NCBI RefSeq assembly: GCF_016725325.1 | Contig: NZ_CP068083.1 | Coordinates: forward strand, 1,116,001-1,180,000 | Direction of reading: 5' to 3' | Origin: Sphingobacterium spiritivorum | GTDB lineage: Bacteria > Bacteroidota > Bacteroidia > Sphingobacteriales > Sphingobacteriaceae | DNA: 64,000 bases | In this document: in pieces, positions 54,312 through 62,718 of the stretch | Layout of the letters: every line of letters begins with the position of its first letter | How positions within the stretch are numbered: the first letter of the stretch is position 1 | Notes under the pieces: generated by a model | Seen by the model: the letters and a program-made list of their open reading frames with translations, nothing else | Database searches by the model: none | What the model was told of the DNA's origin: nothing | Translations under genes and position numbers: made by a program

Positions 54312-55685
54312 TTAGCTGACAGTTTTAAAGTTATTTTTTGCGTAAAATTTCAGTTCTATCAGATCATTAGGAATAGGGTTGCTATTCCAGTGGCGATGAA
54401 TGGACAATGCCGTACCGATAGCTGTGGCTTGTGCCATAGAAGCTGCAAACACCTCCTGGTGTTCAAACTTTTCAGATAAAAGGCTCATATATATGGGGTT
54501 TTTACTGAAACCACCATCTACAAATATCCGATGAATATTTGTCTCATCCATTACTCTTTTTGTGGCAATATACTGAACCTCGACAATATCCATGATCAAC
54601 TGATGATAAGCAGTTTCATAGTCCTCAAAGATACTCAAATCTCGTTCAGAAAAAGTCTTAATTGAAAATTTTTTAACAGAATCTACAGACTTCAAGTGCT
54701 TTATGGTTTTCCAGTTGGTCGTCACTGTTCTGAATTTGGCTGTAGATACCTGAAAATGGGCGGCAATTCTTTTGCTTTGCAACTCATGCTCATATCCGGC
54801 AAACAGGCGGGAAGCTTTCACCGGCGTTCCCTTATAACTCAGATAGAAGAGACAATCTGCCCGCAACTCTTCTAAAGTAAGCTCACTGTGATTAAACGGA
54901 TTGAATGAAATACTCCAGGTTCCGGTAGAAATCAGAATAAAGGGATCCTGAAAATTGAACAGATAAGGGATCAGAGCAGCAGAACTATCATGTAAGCCTG
55001 TTCCGATCACATAGGGGCTACCCGGAAATGCAGACTTGAATACTTCATCAGAGTTACAAATAGGTGCCATCTTATCGATGACACCATCTCTACTAACCCA
55101 TCTATGATAACCGTTATCTTTAAAGTTCCACAACGTGGTATGGCAACCTATACTTGTCTTGTCTGCGTAATATTGTCCTGACAACAGAAAACTCAGATAC
55201 TGTGGTAAATGCAGGGCATGCTTGATTTTCTTAAAAATCTCAGGCTTCTCTTCCTTCATACGGTAGAGTTGTAACCCCGAATTTAAACTTCCTAATGCAG
55301 GAGAAGCGGTCTCTTTGGAAAAAGTCTCTTCACCTCCATATTGGTCATATATCTTTTGTGCTAATGCATCCGGATAATTCTTTAAATAATTATACAAAGG
55401 CGTCAACGGCCGGCCATCTTCATCCAGGTAGACAAAGCTTGCTCCATAGGATGAAAAATTAATGGCCTTTACCTCAAACTGAGGTTTACGGAATACTTCG
55501 TGCAACGAATCAAAAACAGCGAGTCTGAGGCTTTCCAGATTTTCACAGGGGTCGCCATCTTCATCTTCAGTTTCTAAAAACCGGGCAGACCGCTCAAATA
55601 CTATTCTGTAATTCTCATCGAATAGAAATAGTTTTTTGTTCGTCTTACCCACATCAAATACGGCTATAACGGGTATGGGTTTCAT
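54312..55685 (-). CDS. rhaB: FGGY-family sugar kinase, probable L-rhamnulokinase
   Basis: 457 residues. The two ATPase-fold halves are marked by VIAVFDVGKTNKKLFLFD (phosphate-1), VIGTGLHDSSAALIPYL, ISTGTWSISFNPF (phosphate-2) and IFVDGGFSKNPIYMSLL (adenosine motif). The family phosphorylates sugars; the position between rhaI and lldD makes L-rhamnulose the likely substrate. The sequence differs from the enteric RhaB pattern, so the name rests partly on context. It lies 27 bp after rhaI. Confidence 0.85.
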   Translation of the reverse strand: MKPIPVIAVFDVGKTNKKLFLFDENYRIVFERSARFLETEDEDGDPCENLESLRLAVFDSLHEVFRKPQFEVKAINFSSYGASFVYLDEDGRPLTPLYNYLKNYPDALAQKIYDQYGGEETFSKETASPALGSLNSGLQLYRMKEEKPEIFKKIKHALHLPQYLSFLLSGQYYADKTSIGCHTTLWNFKDNGYHRWVSRDGVIDKMAPICNSDEVFKSAFPGSPYVIGTGLHDSSAALIPYLFNFQDPFILISTGTWSISFNPFNHSELTLEELRADCLFYLSYKGTPVKASRLFAGYEHELQSKRIAAHFQVSTAKFRTVTTNWKTIKHLKSVDSVKKFSIKTFSERDLSIFEDYETAYHQLIMDIVEVQYIATKRVMDETNIHRIFVDGGFSKNPIYMSLLSEKFEHQEVFAASMAQATAIGTALSIHRHWNSNPIPNDLIELKFYAKNNFKTVS

Positions 55686-55712
55686 ACGGTTGAGTTTATG
55701 AAATTACTGTTC

Positions 55713-56987
55713 TTACAATCCTGTAGCGACACTACCGGTACCACGCTCTTGTGTCAGTATATCACGAACACCCAATTGACGATATAACTCGACCGGATTC
55801 AATGCGCCGCCTTCACGGAGTCTGGATTCGGCAACAATACTTCTCACATCCGTACGGAATGCATCCTGCAAAATCTCCTGAGCCTTCACAACGTCATTCT
55901 GCTGCTGTGCTTCCTTTAACGCTGCACGATCTACTAACAATGCCTGTGCATATGCAATCTTAATCGCCTCCACAGACTGCAGCAGATCCACCAGCGGATC
56001 TTTTTGATTATGGGATGCATCAATCATCCAGCCTAAACCAGTAGCATGATCCATTCCTCTTGCATCCATACCTTCGACCAGTTCATTGAAAATCAAAAAC
56101 AACTGATAAGGTTTTATACTTCCGGCTGTCAGATCATCATCCGCATATTTGGAATCGTTGAAATGGAACCCACCCAGCTTACCTTCCATTAACAGCAGGG
56201 ATACGATCTGTTCGATATTAGCATTTGGAAGATGATGTCCCAGATCTACTAATGTATAGGCCTGGTCCCCCAGTTTATTGGCCAATAGCAGTGACTGTCC
56301 CCAATCTGCAATAGTTGTCGAATAAAAAAACGGTTCAAAACCTTTGTACTCAACAAACAGTTTCCAGTCTGCCGGAAGATGCTTATAGATTTCTTTCAAC
56401 GAAGAAAGTGTATTTTGAAATGCTTCTCTAAAGTTCAACTGTCCCGGAAATGATGATCCGTCTGCCAGCCATACAGTCAGTGCTTTCGATCCTAAAGCAA
56501 TACCATGACGGATCACTTCCACATTATGATCGATAGCCTGCTGCCGTACATGGGGATCTACATGATGAAGAGAACCAAATTTATAACTGTATTTCTGATC
56601 TTTCTGATCCTGGAAAGTATTGGAATTGACCGCATCAAATACCAGTCCGTGATAGCTAGCCAGCTGCTTGATAGCTTCTGCATCCTGAGGAATATCCCAG
56701 AGGATATGTAATGAGATTGCTCCGCTTGAACGGTTCAGTTTATGCAGTAATCCCACATCCTCTATTTTCTGTTCCAGTGTCCCGGGCTCTCCCTGTCCGG
56801 AGAAACGGCCAAAACGTGTCCCCCCGGTACCTAAAGCCCAGCTTGGAATAGCGATCTGAAAGACGCCTAATTTTTGTATTATTTCTTCCGTATTGGAAAG
56901 CGTTTCGGCTAAAAATGTAAACCTGCGTTTATGTGCATCCAAATGCAGGTTATTATACTCCTCAATTAAACTATCTTTAATTAACAT
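55713..56987 (-). CDS. rhaI: L-rhamnose isomerase (RhaI type)
   Basis: 424 residues, TIM-barrel sugar isomerase. Starts MLIKDSLIEEYNNLHLDAH. Active-site parts: FQIAIPSWALGTGGTRF, ADGSSFPGQ, VEYKGFEPFFYSTTI (metal-ligand Glu), LVDLGHHLPN (Asp and His) and GGFHFNDSKYADDDL (His and Asp). This is the RhaI type, known from Pseudomonas and Bacteroidota, rather than enteric RhaA. It converts L-rhamnose to L-rhamnulose in the cytoplasm. It lies 94 bp after the aldolase/dehydrogenase gene. Confidence 0.92.
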   Translation of the reverse strand: MLIKDSLIEEYNNLHLDAHKRRFTFLAETLSNTEEIIQKLGVFQIAIPSWALGTGGTRFGRFSGQGEPGTLEQKIEDVGLLHKLNRSSGAISLHILWDIPQDAEAIKQLASYHGLVFDAVNSNTFQDQKDQKYSYKFGSLHHVDPHVRQQAIDHNVEVIRHGIALGSKALTVWLADGSSFPGQLNFREAFQNTLSSLKEIYKHLPADWKLFVEYKGFEPFFYSTTIADWGQSLLLANKLGDQAYTLVDLGHHLPNANIEQIVSLLLMEGKLGGFHFNDSKYADDDLTAGSIKPYQLFLIFNELVEGMDARGMDHATGLGWMIDASHNQKDPLVDLLQSVEAIKIAYAQALLVDRAALKEAQQQNDVVKAQEILQDAFRTDVRSIVAESRLREGGALNPVELYRQLGVRDILTQERGTGSVATGL

Positions 56988-57081
56988 GGTTCGGTTTGTT
57001 TGTTTATAATCAGTAATTCTTGCAAAATCAAATATATTAAAGGATTCTCATACCTCTCCCCCAAATCCTTTAATGTCATAC

Positions 57082-59190
57082 TTATCTTACAAATGCCATG
57101 GCGACTCCCCCGTCAACATTGAGCACATTACCGGTAGATTTATTCAGTAATCCTCCTGCAAAAGCAAAACAGGCATTAGCAATATCTTCCGGAAGAATAA
57201 TTTCTTTTAGCAGGGTACGATTTGCATAGTATGCCGGCAATTCATCCACAGTTATCCCGTATGCTTTAGCGCGGCCTTCTGCCCAGCCATTCGCCCAGAT
57301 ATTGCTATCTGAAATAACAGCATCAGGATTGACTACATTGACACGGATACCAGCGGATCCAAGTTCAGCAGCATTTAAGCGGCTCAGATGAAGCTGTGCT
57401 GATTTTGCACTTCCATATCCGGCATTATTTGGCCCGCTTACCAATGCATTTTTGCTTACAATATTAATAATATCACCACCAATGGCCTGTTTTTTCATTG
57501 TTTTGACAGCCTCCCGGGTTACAAAAAATTGTCCTTTGACCAATACATTATACAACAGATCCCAATCTTTCTCTGTATGGTCTTCTATGGTTTTGGAAAT
57601 AGATAAACCTGCATTGTTAACCACTATATCTACACCTCCGAATGCCAGTGCACACTGACTCAAGGCCTGCTCAATCTGATCTTCACGGGTTACATCCAGT
57701 ACCACTGTCGAAAAAGCATCTTTTCCATAGGTGGATTGGAATTCTTCTGCAACAGCTGCCAAACGCTCTGCATTCATATCATTAAGGACGACAACAGCGC
57801 CTTCATTGACAAATTTCTTAGCTATAGCTTTGCCTATTCCACCGGCACTGCCAGTCACCAAAGCGATCTTACCCGATAGTGCTTTAGGCTTCGGCATACG
57901 TTGCAATTTAGCTTCTTCCAGCAACCAGTATTCGATATTAAATGCTTCCTGACGGGGCAGAGAAGTATACGATGAAATTGCTTCCGCTCCTTTCATCACA
58001 TTGATTGCATTGATGTAAAACTCAGCGGCCACCCGTGCAGTCTGCTTATCCTTTGAGAATGAAAACATACCTACGCCCGGATAAAGTATAATTACAGGAT
58101 TCTCATCCCGTATGGCAGGACTGTTTGGATGTTTACAGGACTCATAATACGCAGTATACATTGCTCTGTAAGCTTCAAAAGTCGGAGCAAGCCGTGCTTT
58201 GAGAGCCTCTGTATCGGACAGATCTTCATCTTTTCCCAGATCCAGTACCAGAGGCGAAATTTTAGTGCGTAAAAAATGATCTGGACAACTTGTACCCAAG
58301 GGCGCGAGGCGTTTCAGATCACTGGAATTTATAAATTCGAGTACGCGTTCATCATCCGTAAAATGACCGATCATATGGCGCTTACTCGAGCAGAATCCCC
58401 TTAATACCGGAGCCAGTTTTGCAGCTTGTTTCACACGTTCATCAGCAGCCAGACTTTCTATTTGCTGACCTCCGAATACAGGTCCCTTTTTACCATAATT
58501 ATCTTCTAAATAGGCCGCACAGCGCTCAATAACATCTAAGGTATTGACATAACTTTCATAAGCTGTATCTCCCCAGATAAATAAACCGTGAGAACCCAGC
58601 ATAATACCGCGTATAGAAGGATTCTTATCCAGACATTCTTTCAACTGAAGCCCCAGATCAAATCCTGGCTTTTGCCAGTCTACCCAGCCAATCGTGCCGT
58701 CAAACAATTCCTGCGTGATCTTTTCACCATCTTTAGCCGCTGCTATCGCTATAGCCGCATCGGGATGTAAGTGATCGATATGTTTGAAGGGAAGAAATCC
58801 ATGCAAAGGTGTATCTATAGAGGGTGCTTTAGAAGCCAGATCATAAATGCAGTGATTGAAAAGCTCTACCATCTCATCCTCATGCTCGATCCCCCGGTAT
58901 ACACTCTTCAGTCCTCTCAGTCGCTCTACATATAAGGCAGCAAGACCACTTTTAGTCAATGTGCCAATGTCACCTCCCGAACCTTTGATCCACATGACCT
59001 CTGTCGCAGATCCTGTCAACGGATCATTCACAACGACTTTACATGAGGTATTCCCGCCCCCATAGTTGGTAATTCTAAGATCGGATCCTAATAAATTGGA
59101 ACGATACAGTAATAATCCAACTTCATCTCCTTCCAGAGATTTAGCCTTTTCATCATCCCACAAGTAATTAACGTGCTTATATGTTTTCAC
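57082..59190 (-). CDS. Bifunctional rhamnulose-1-phosphate aldolase / lactaldehyde dehydrogenase
   Basis: 702 residues in two parts. Residues 1-430 are a class II aldolase-type domain: NYGGGNTSCKV, GSGGDIGTLTKSGLAAL, DTPLHGFLPFKHIDHLHPDA (metal-binding His cluster) and GIMLGSHGLFIWGD. From about 440 a short-chain dehydrogenase follows: GKIALVTGSAGGIGKAIA (NAD site), NNAGLS, YGSAKSAQLHLSR (Tyr-x3-Lys) and GIRVNVVNPDAV. The first cleaves rhamnulose-1-phosphate to dihydroxyacetone phosphate and L-lactaldehyde, and the second oxidises the lactaldehyde. Such fusions are known in Bacillus and Bacteroidota rhamnose clusters. It lies 23 bp after rhaT. Confidence 0.92.
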   Translation of the reverse strand: MKTYKHVNYLWDDEKAKSLEGDEVGLLLYRSNLLGSDLRITNYGGGNTSCKVVVNDPLTGSATEVMWIKGSGGDIGTLTKSGLAALYVERLRGLKSVYRGIEHEDEMVELFNHCIYDLASKAPSIDTPLHGFLPFKHIDHLHPDAAIAIAAAKDGEKITQELFDGTIGWVDWQKPGFDLGLQLKECLDKNPSIRGIMLGSHGLFIWGDTAYESYVNTLDVIERCAAYLEDNYGKKGPVFGGQQIESLAADERVKQAAKLAPVLRGFCSSKRHMIGHFTDDERVLEFINSSDLKRLAPLGTSCPDHFLRTKISPLVLDLGKDEDLSDTEALKARLAPTFEAYRAMYTAYYESCKHPNSPAIRDENPVIILYPGVGMFSFSKDKQTARVAAEFYINAINVMKGAEAISSYTSLPRQEAFNIEYWLLEEAKLQRMPKPKALSGKIALVTGSAGGIGKAIAKKFVNEGAVVVLNDMNAERLAAVAEEFQSTYGKDAFSTVVLDVTREDQIEQALSQCALAFGGVDIVVNNAGLSISKTIEDHTEKDWDLLYNVLVKGQFFVTREAVKTMKKQAIGGDIINIVSKNALVSGPNNAGYGSAKSAQLHLSRLNAAELGSAGIRVNVVNPDAVISDSNIWANGWAEGRAKAYGITVDELPAYYANRTLLKEIILPEDIANACFAFAGGLLNKSTGNVLNVDGGVAMAFVR

Positions 59191-59213
59191 TTTTTATATA
59201 TTTTTTATAGTTA

Positions 59214-60287
59214 TTATTCTAAAGTTTTAGCAAATCCAACGATACAGATCGATAGGATTATAGTCACAATACCTGCAATAATAGCACGGTAAGTAGGTTT
59301 GCTGACACCTTTCCATTCTTTCAGAATAACGCCCCATGCGTTAGAAATAAGAATGATAAATGCCATATGCAGTATCCAGGAGCTGGCTCCGTTACCCAAT
59401 CTGCTTTCTCCCATTCCATAGAAGAAAAACTGCAGGTACCAGGTTGTACCGGCAAGCGCGCACAACAGCAGATTCTTGCCAAGTGGTGCTGAAGATTTCG
59501 TATAATCAGAAAATGTTTTATTCTTAGCCAACAGGTACAGACACCATATAAAATTGGTAGTAAATCCTCCCCAAAGAATAACGATATACGTCACATTATT
59601 CTGGTACAGAAATTCTCCCTGACCGGGATTTGCAGCTTTCCAAAGTTGATTGGCCACATCAGCCATTGGTTTACCCGCTTCGATTCCAAAATTGAAACAA
59701 GCACTCAGAATTCCGGAAACAATAGCGACAGTAATTCCTAATCCGAATTTATATTCAGACTGTGCAGCACCTGACAGATTCATCAGCCCTTTTTCTTTCA
59801 ATACTCCTGCCCTGCCACATAGATAAATACCCACGACACAGATCAAAAGTCCGATCATTACACAAATCCCTGAATTGGTAGTAAAAAAGAAATCGATACC
59901 GTGTTTACCCGGAACAGAATTAAAAAAATAATAGATCGAAGGCATCAGTGCTCCAAATACCATACTCAAGCCCAATATAATACTGCTCCCCAGAGATACA
60001 CCCAGATAGCGTACGCCAAGACCATACGTCAGTCCGCCAATTCCCCACAGCAAACCAAACAAATAGGTATATCCGATAATCGAAGAAGACGTGTCTGTAA
60101 TAATCTGAAAAAAATCAGGAATCGTCAGATAAGCGGCTACAGGTGGCACAAGTACCCAGGAGAATATTCCTCCCAGAATCCACATCGCCTCCCAGGACCA
60201 TCCTTTGACCCGCTTATAGGGTACATAAAAACTCCCGGACGCAAATCCGCCAATAAAATGAAAAAAAACACCGGCAATCCAGCTCAT
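59214..60287 (-). CDS. rhaT: L-rhamnose/H+ symporter RhaT
   Basis: 357 residues with about ten hydrophobic helices, an inner-membrane transporter of the drug/metabolite superfamily. Signatures: AGVFFHFIGGFASGSFYVPY, KRVKGWSWEAMWILGGIFSW, GLLWGIGGLTYGLGVRYLGV and GTTWYLQFFFYGMGESRLG. It takes up L-rhamnose released by the periplasmic rhamnosidase. It is the first gene of the five-gene rhamnose operon. Upstream is a direct-repeat element at 60355-60376. Confidence 0.93.
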   Translation of the reverse strand: MSWIAGVFFHFIGGFASGSFYVPYKRVKGWSWEAMWILGGIFSWVLVPPVAAYLTIPDFFQIITDTSSSIIGYTYLFGLLWGIGGLTYGLGVRYLGVSLGSSIILGLSMVFGALMPSIYYFFNSVPGKHGIDFFFTTNSGICVMIGLLICVVGIYLCGRAGVLKEKGLMNLSGAAQSEYKFGLGITVAIVSGILSACFNFGIEAGKPMADVANQLWKAANPGQGEFLYQNNVTYIVILWGGFTTNFIWCLYLLAKNKTFSDYTKSSAPLGKNLLLCALAGTTWYLQFFFYGMGESRLGNGASSWILHMAFIILISNAWGVILKEWKGVSKPTYRAIIAGIVTIILSICIVGFAKTLE

Positions 60288-60324
60288 ACAATTTATAGGG
60301 TTATATTGATACTATTAGATACCG

Positions 60325-60376
60325 CAAATTATAACTTTTTACTTCGCGAACTGTTATGCGCTGTCATGTATGCGCT
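60325..60376 (-). promoter_or_regulatory. Rhamnose operon promoter region with direct repeat
   Basis: TATGCGCT occurs twice on the + strand (60355-60362 and 60369-60376), a perfect 8-bp direct repeat with a 14-bp period. Between it and rhaT lie TTCGCGAA (60343-60350, palindrome) and a TATAATTTG box on the minus strand (60333-60325) that resembles the -7 element. This differs from the CAGGATR operator of the three PUL operons, so the two gene sets seem to have different regulators. The candidate regulator is not identified. The remaining 60377-60558 gap shows nothing clear. Confidence 0.45.
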
Positions 60377-60558
60377 ACAGATATAAATACACAATACTGC
60401 TGAGAAAAAGGTATATCGGAAAAAGCAAAATAATGCTTCTCTTGATTTTAAATTAAGGTTTATTGTTTTATTTGTATATTAGTGGCACTCGCAACTAAAT
60501 ATAGGCGTCATCTTTACCAAATATGAATATGAAACTTATCTATAACACAACAGATTGT

Positions 60559-61179
60559 ATGAATTTCAAAAAACTATTTTGTTATATTTCGGCAACTCTA
60601 CTATTTGCCATTCTATCTTTCCCGTCGGGGAGTACTGCTCAGACTTCTACTTTTAAATACAGTAATGACGGATTAAAAAAAGGAACGATAGAAAGTCAGT
60701 TTCAACACCTCAATTATATTTCCCGTACCCAAGACCCTTACAAACTGATAAGGAAGGAAAATCTGGATATCATCAAGAAAAATGTACAGGATAGTATTGC
60801 CCGCCTGTCGCAGGAGATCAACACCCTAAAGTCTTCTTCTACCAATTTTGCTTCCAATACCAAAGCTCTCCAGGACTCTGTAAAAAATGTATCACTGGAA
60901 CTGGAAAAAGAAAGATCTAAAACAGATAGCATATCTTTTATCGGAATCCCTTTTTCAAAAGCCACATATCATACTATGGTGTGGGCAATTATAATTGTAT
61001 TGGCTTTGTTATTCCTGATCACGCTGGCTTCATTCAGAAAAGCAAAAGTAGATACGGTAGACCACAAAAAGACCACAGATCAATTGCAGGATGAATTGCA
61101 GACACTGCGTAAAAAATCAATGGAAAATGAACAGAAATTACGTCGTCAGTTACAGGACGAAATAAATAAAAGAGTATAA
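60559..61179 (+). CDS. Coiled-coil membrane protein of unknown function
   Basis: 206 residues from the ATG at 60559, which gives a clean signal peptide (MNFKKLFCYISATLLFAILSFPSGSTAQ). An ATG at 60523 is also in frame. After the signal: a coiled-coil stretch (IKKNVQDSIARLSQEINTL...SLELEKERSK, about 70-130), one transmembrane helix (MVWAIIIVLALLFLITLASF, about 150-170), then a second charged coiled coil in the cytoplasm (KKTTDQLQDELQTLRKKS). No family is recognised. It is the only + strand gene between 11.6 and 64 kb and is divergent from rhaT. Confidence 0.65.
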   Translation: MNFKKLFCYISATLLFAILSFPSGSTAQTSTFKYSNDGLKKGTIESQFQHLNYISRTQDPYKLIRKENLDIIKKNVQDSIARLSQEINTLKSSSTNFASNTKALQDSVKNVSLELEKERSKTDSISFIGIPFSKATYHTMVWAIIIVLALLFLITLASFRKAKVDTVDHKKTTDQLQDELQTLRKKSMENEQKLRRQLQDEINKRV

Positions 61180-61212
61180 AAAAAGCGGGTAATCCCGCTT
61201 TTTTTATACTCT
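61171..61212. terminator. Bidirectional terminator between the coiled-coil gene and SusD 4
   Basis: Perfect 19-bp stem (AGAGTATAAAAAAAGCGGG, 61171-61189, with 61194-61212) and a 4-nt loop. The stem includes seven A and seven T residues, so either strand ends in a U tract. It overlaps the stop codon of the coiled-coil gene and ends 22 bp from the SusD 4 stop. Confidence 0.9.
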
Positions 61213-61233
61213 TTTTATCCTTTATATTATCGG

Positions 61234-62607
61234 TTAATAGCCGGGATTTTGTGTAAGTCCTGTTCCCAAAGCGATCTGAGCGGAAGGAATCGGATACAGA
61301 AGATACCTTTCATCAGTCAGCGTATCATACTTTTTAAGAGCCAGCTTGGTCCGGCTAAAATCAAACCAGGTTTCACCTTCAAACATAAGCTCTTTCTCCT
61401 TTTCTTCTTGTACAGCTGTAATAAATGTTTCCAGATTGCTATACGTGCTAATGGGTACAGTGACACCTGCACGATCCTGTACAGCTTTCAGCGAATTATA
61501 CGCAGCGGTACTGACACTATTATCTACCCTTGCCTGCGCTTCTGCATGTATTAAATAAATTTCAGCAAGACGGATAACCGTCAGATTCTGACTTGCCGGA
61601 GAGAAATTTGGAAACTTTCCCATAAAATAATTATTCTTGCTCCCCTTTTTTACTGTGAAAGCTCTCCGCTTATCTTGCTCTGTGTACAGATCCTGAATGG
61701 TCGAATCTTTGGCAAAAAACAGCACACTGGCATTATCGTTGGCCACAGCAGCAAGAGGGTTTGTAGCCTGATCATCAAATTGAATCTCGAAAATAGCCTC
61801 ATTCGTATTTTGTGTTGTCCAGATCGTACTGAAATCCGTTACTAAACCAAATCCGGCAGTTGTCAGAATTTCATTAGCGAGATCTGCAGATTTCTTATAG
61901 TCATTGGTAATAGCGGCCTGATATAAATATACCTTTGCCAGTAAAGCTTTCGCTCCCCAGTAGGAGGCTCTTCCTTTGGCAGCATCACCCGTGTTGGGAT
62001 TAACTTGGGGAAGTACTGCTACAGCTTCTGTTAAATCTTTAACAATCTGAGTGTACAGCTCCTCTTTTCCGGATTCAGGGATATCAAAATTATCACCTTC
62101 TTTGGTATAAGTCAGCTTTAAGGGAACTTTATTAAAAGCCCGAACCAGAAAAAAGTAATTCAATGCCCTGATAAATTTAGCTTCACCAACAAATATATTT
62201 TTCTTCTCCTCGGTGATCATCGCAGTAGTCATGTTCGGAACTTCTTCAATAATTTGGTTAGCCGCATTTATAGTCGCATAGATCGCCTGCCACATATTGG
62301 CCGTCCAGGGATTTATAGCCTGTATCTTATGTTCTGCGAAGTTCTGATATTCAGGAAAACTCGCAGAATGTCTGACATGTCCGGCCGAAAATTCCGGTAC
62401 GATCACAATCGACTGACCAAATGAAAAGGAATTCATCATTGTGCGGTAGGTCCCTAACACGGCAGCATTTGCATTGGTCTCTGAATTAAAGAATTGATCC
62501 TGTGCGATCTGCCCCATCGGATCCCGATCTAAAAACTTATTACACGATGTATTCAAAGTGACTATCACCGCAACCAAACAGATTAATATTATTTTATTTT
62601 TCATCAT
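61234..62607 (-). CDS. SusD/RagB-family lipoprotein (pair 4)
   Basis: 457 residues, lipobox VTLNTSC followed by NKFLDRDPMGQIAQDQFF. Family text: GEAKFIRALNYFFLVRAFNKVPL, AEIYLIHAEAQARVDNS and EEKEKELMFEGETWFDFSRTKLAL. It is shorter than the other SusD proteins here. The gap to SusC 4 is 111 bp, larger than in the other pairs, with no clear promoter in it. The glycan is unknown, and no enzyme gene is attached within the window. Confidence 0.92.
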   Translation of the reverse strand: MMKNKIILICLVAVIVTLNTSCNKFLDRDPMGQIAQDQFFNSETNANAAVLGTYRTMMNSFSFGQSIVIVPEFSAGHVRHSASFPEYQNFAEHKIQAINPWTANMWQAIYATINAANQIIEEVPNMTTAMITEEKKNIFVGEAKFIRALNYFFLVRAFNKVPLKLTYTKEGDNFDIPESGKEELYTQIVKDLTEAVAVLPQVNPNTGDAAKGRASYWGAKALLAKVYLYQAAITNDYKKSADLANEILTTAGFGLVTDFSTIWTTQNTNEAIFEIQFDDQATNPLAAVANDNASVLFFAKDSTIQDLYTEQDKRRAFTVKKGSKNNYFMGKFPNFSPASQNLTVIRLAEIYLIHAEAQARVDNSVSTAAYNSLKAVQDRAGVTVPISTYSNLETFITAVQEEKEKELMFEGETWFDFSRTKLALKKYDTLTDERYLLYPIPSAQIALGTGLTQNPGY

Positions 62608-62718
62608 TATACTTTTTAGTCAAAATCTATCGCAGTTATCTCTTCTTCACGCTGTCCGGCTTATTACCGATACTGGCATTACGATCTGCAATAATTTCAG
62701 ATTTATAGCTTTGGGAAA

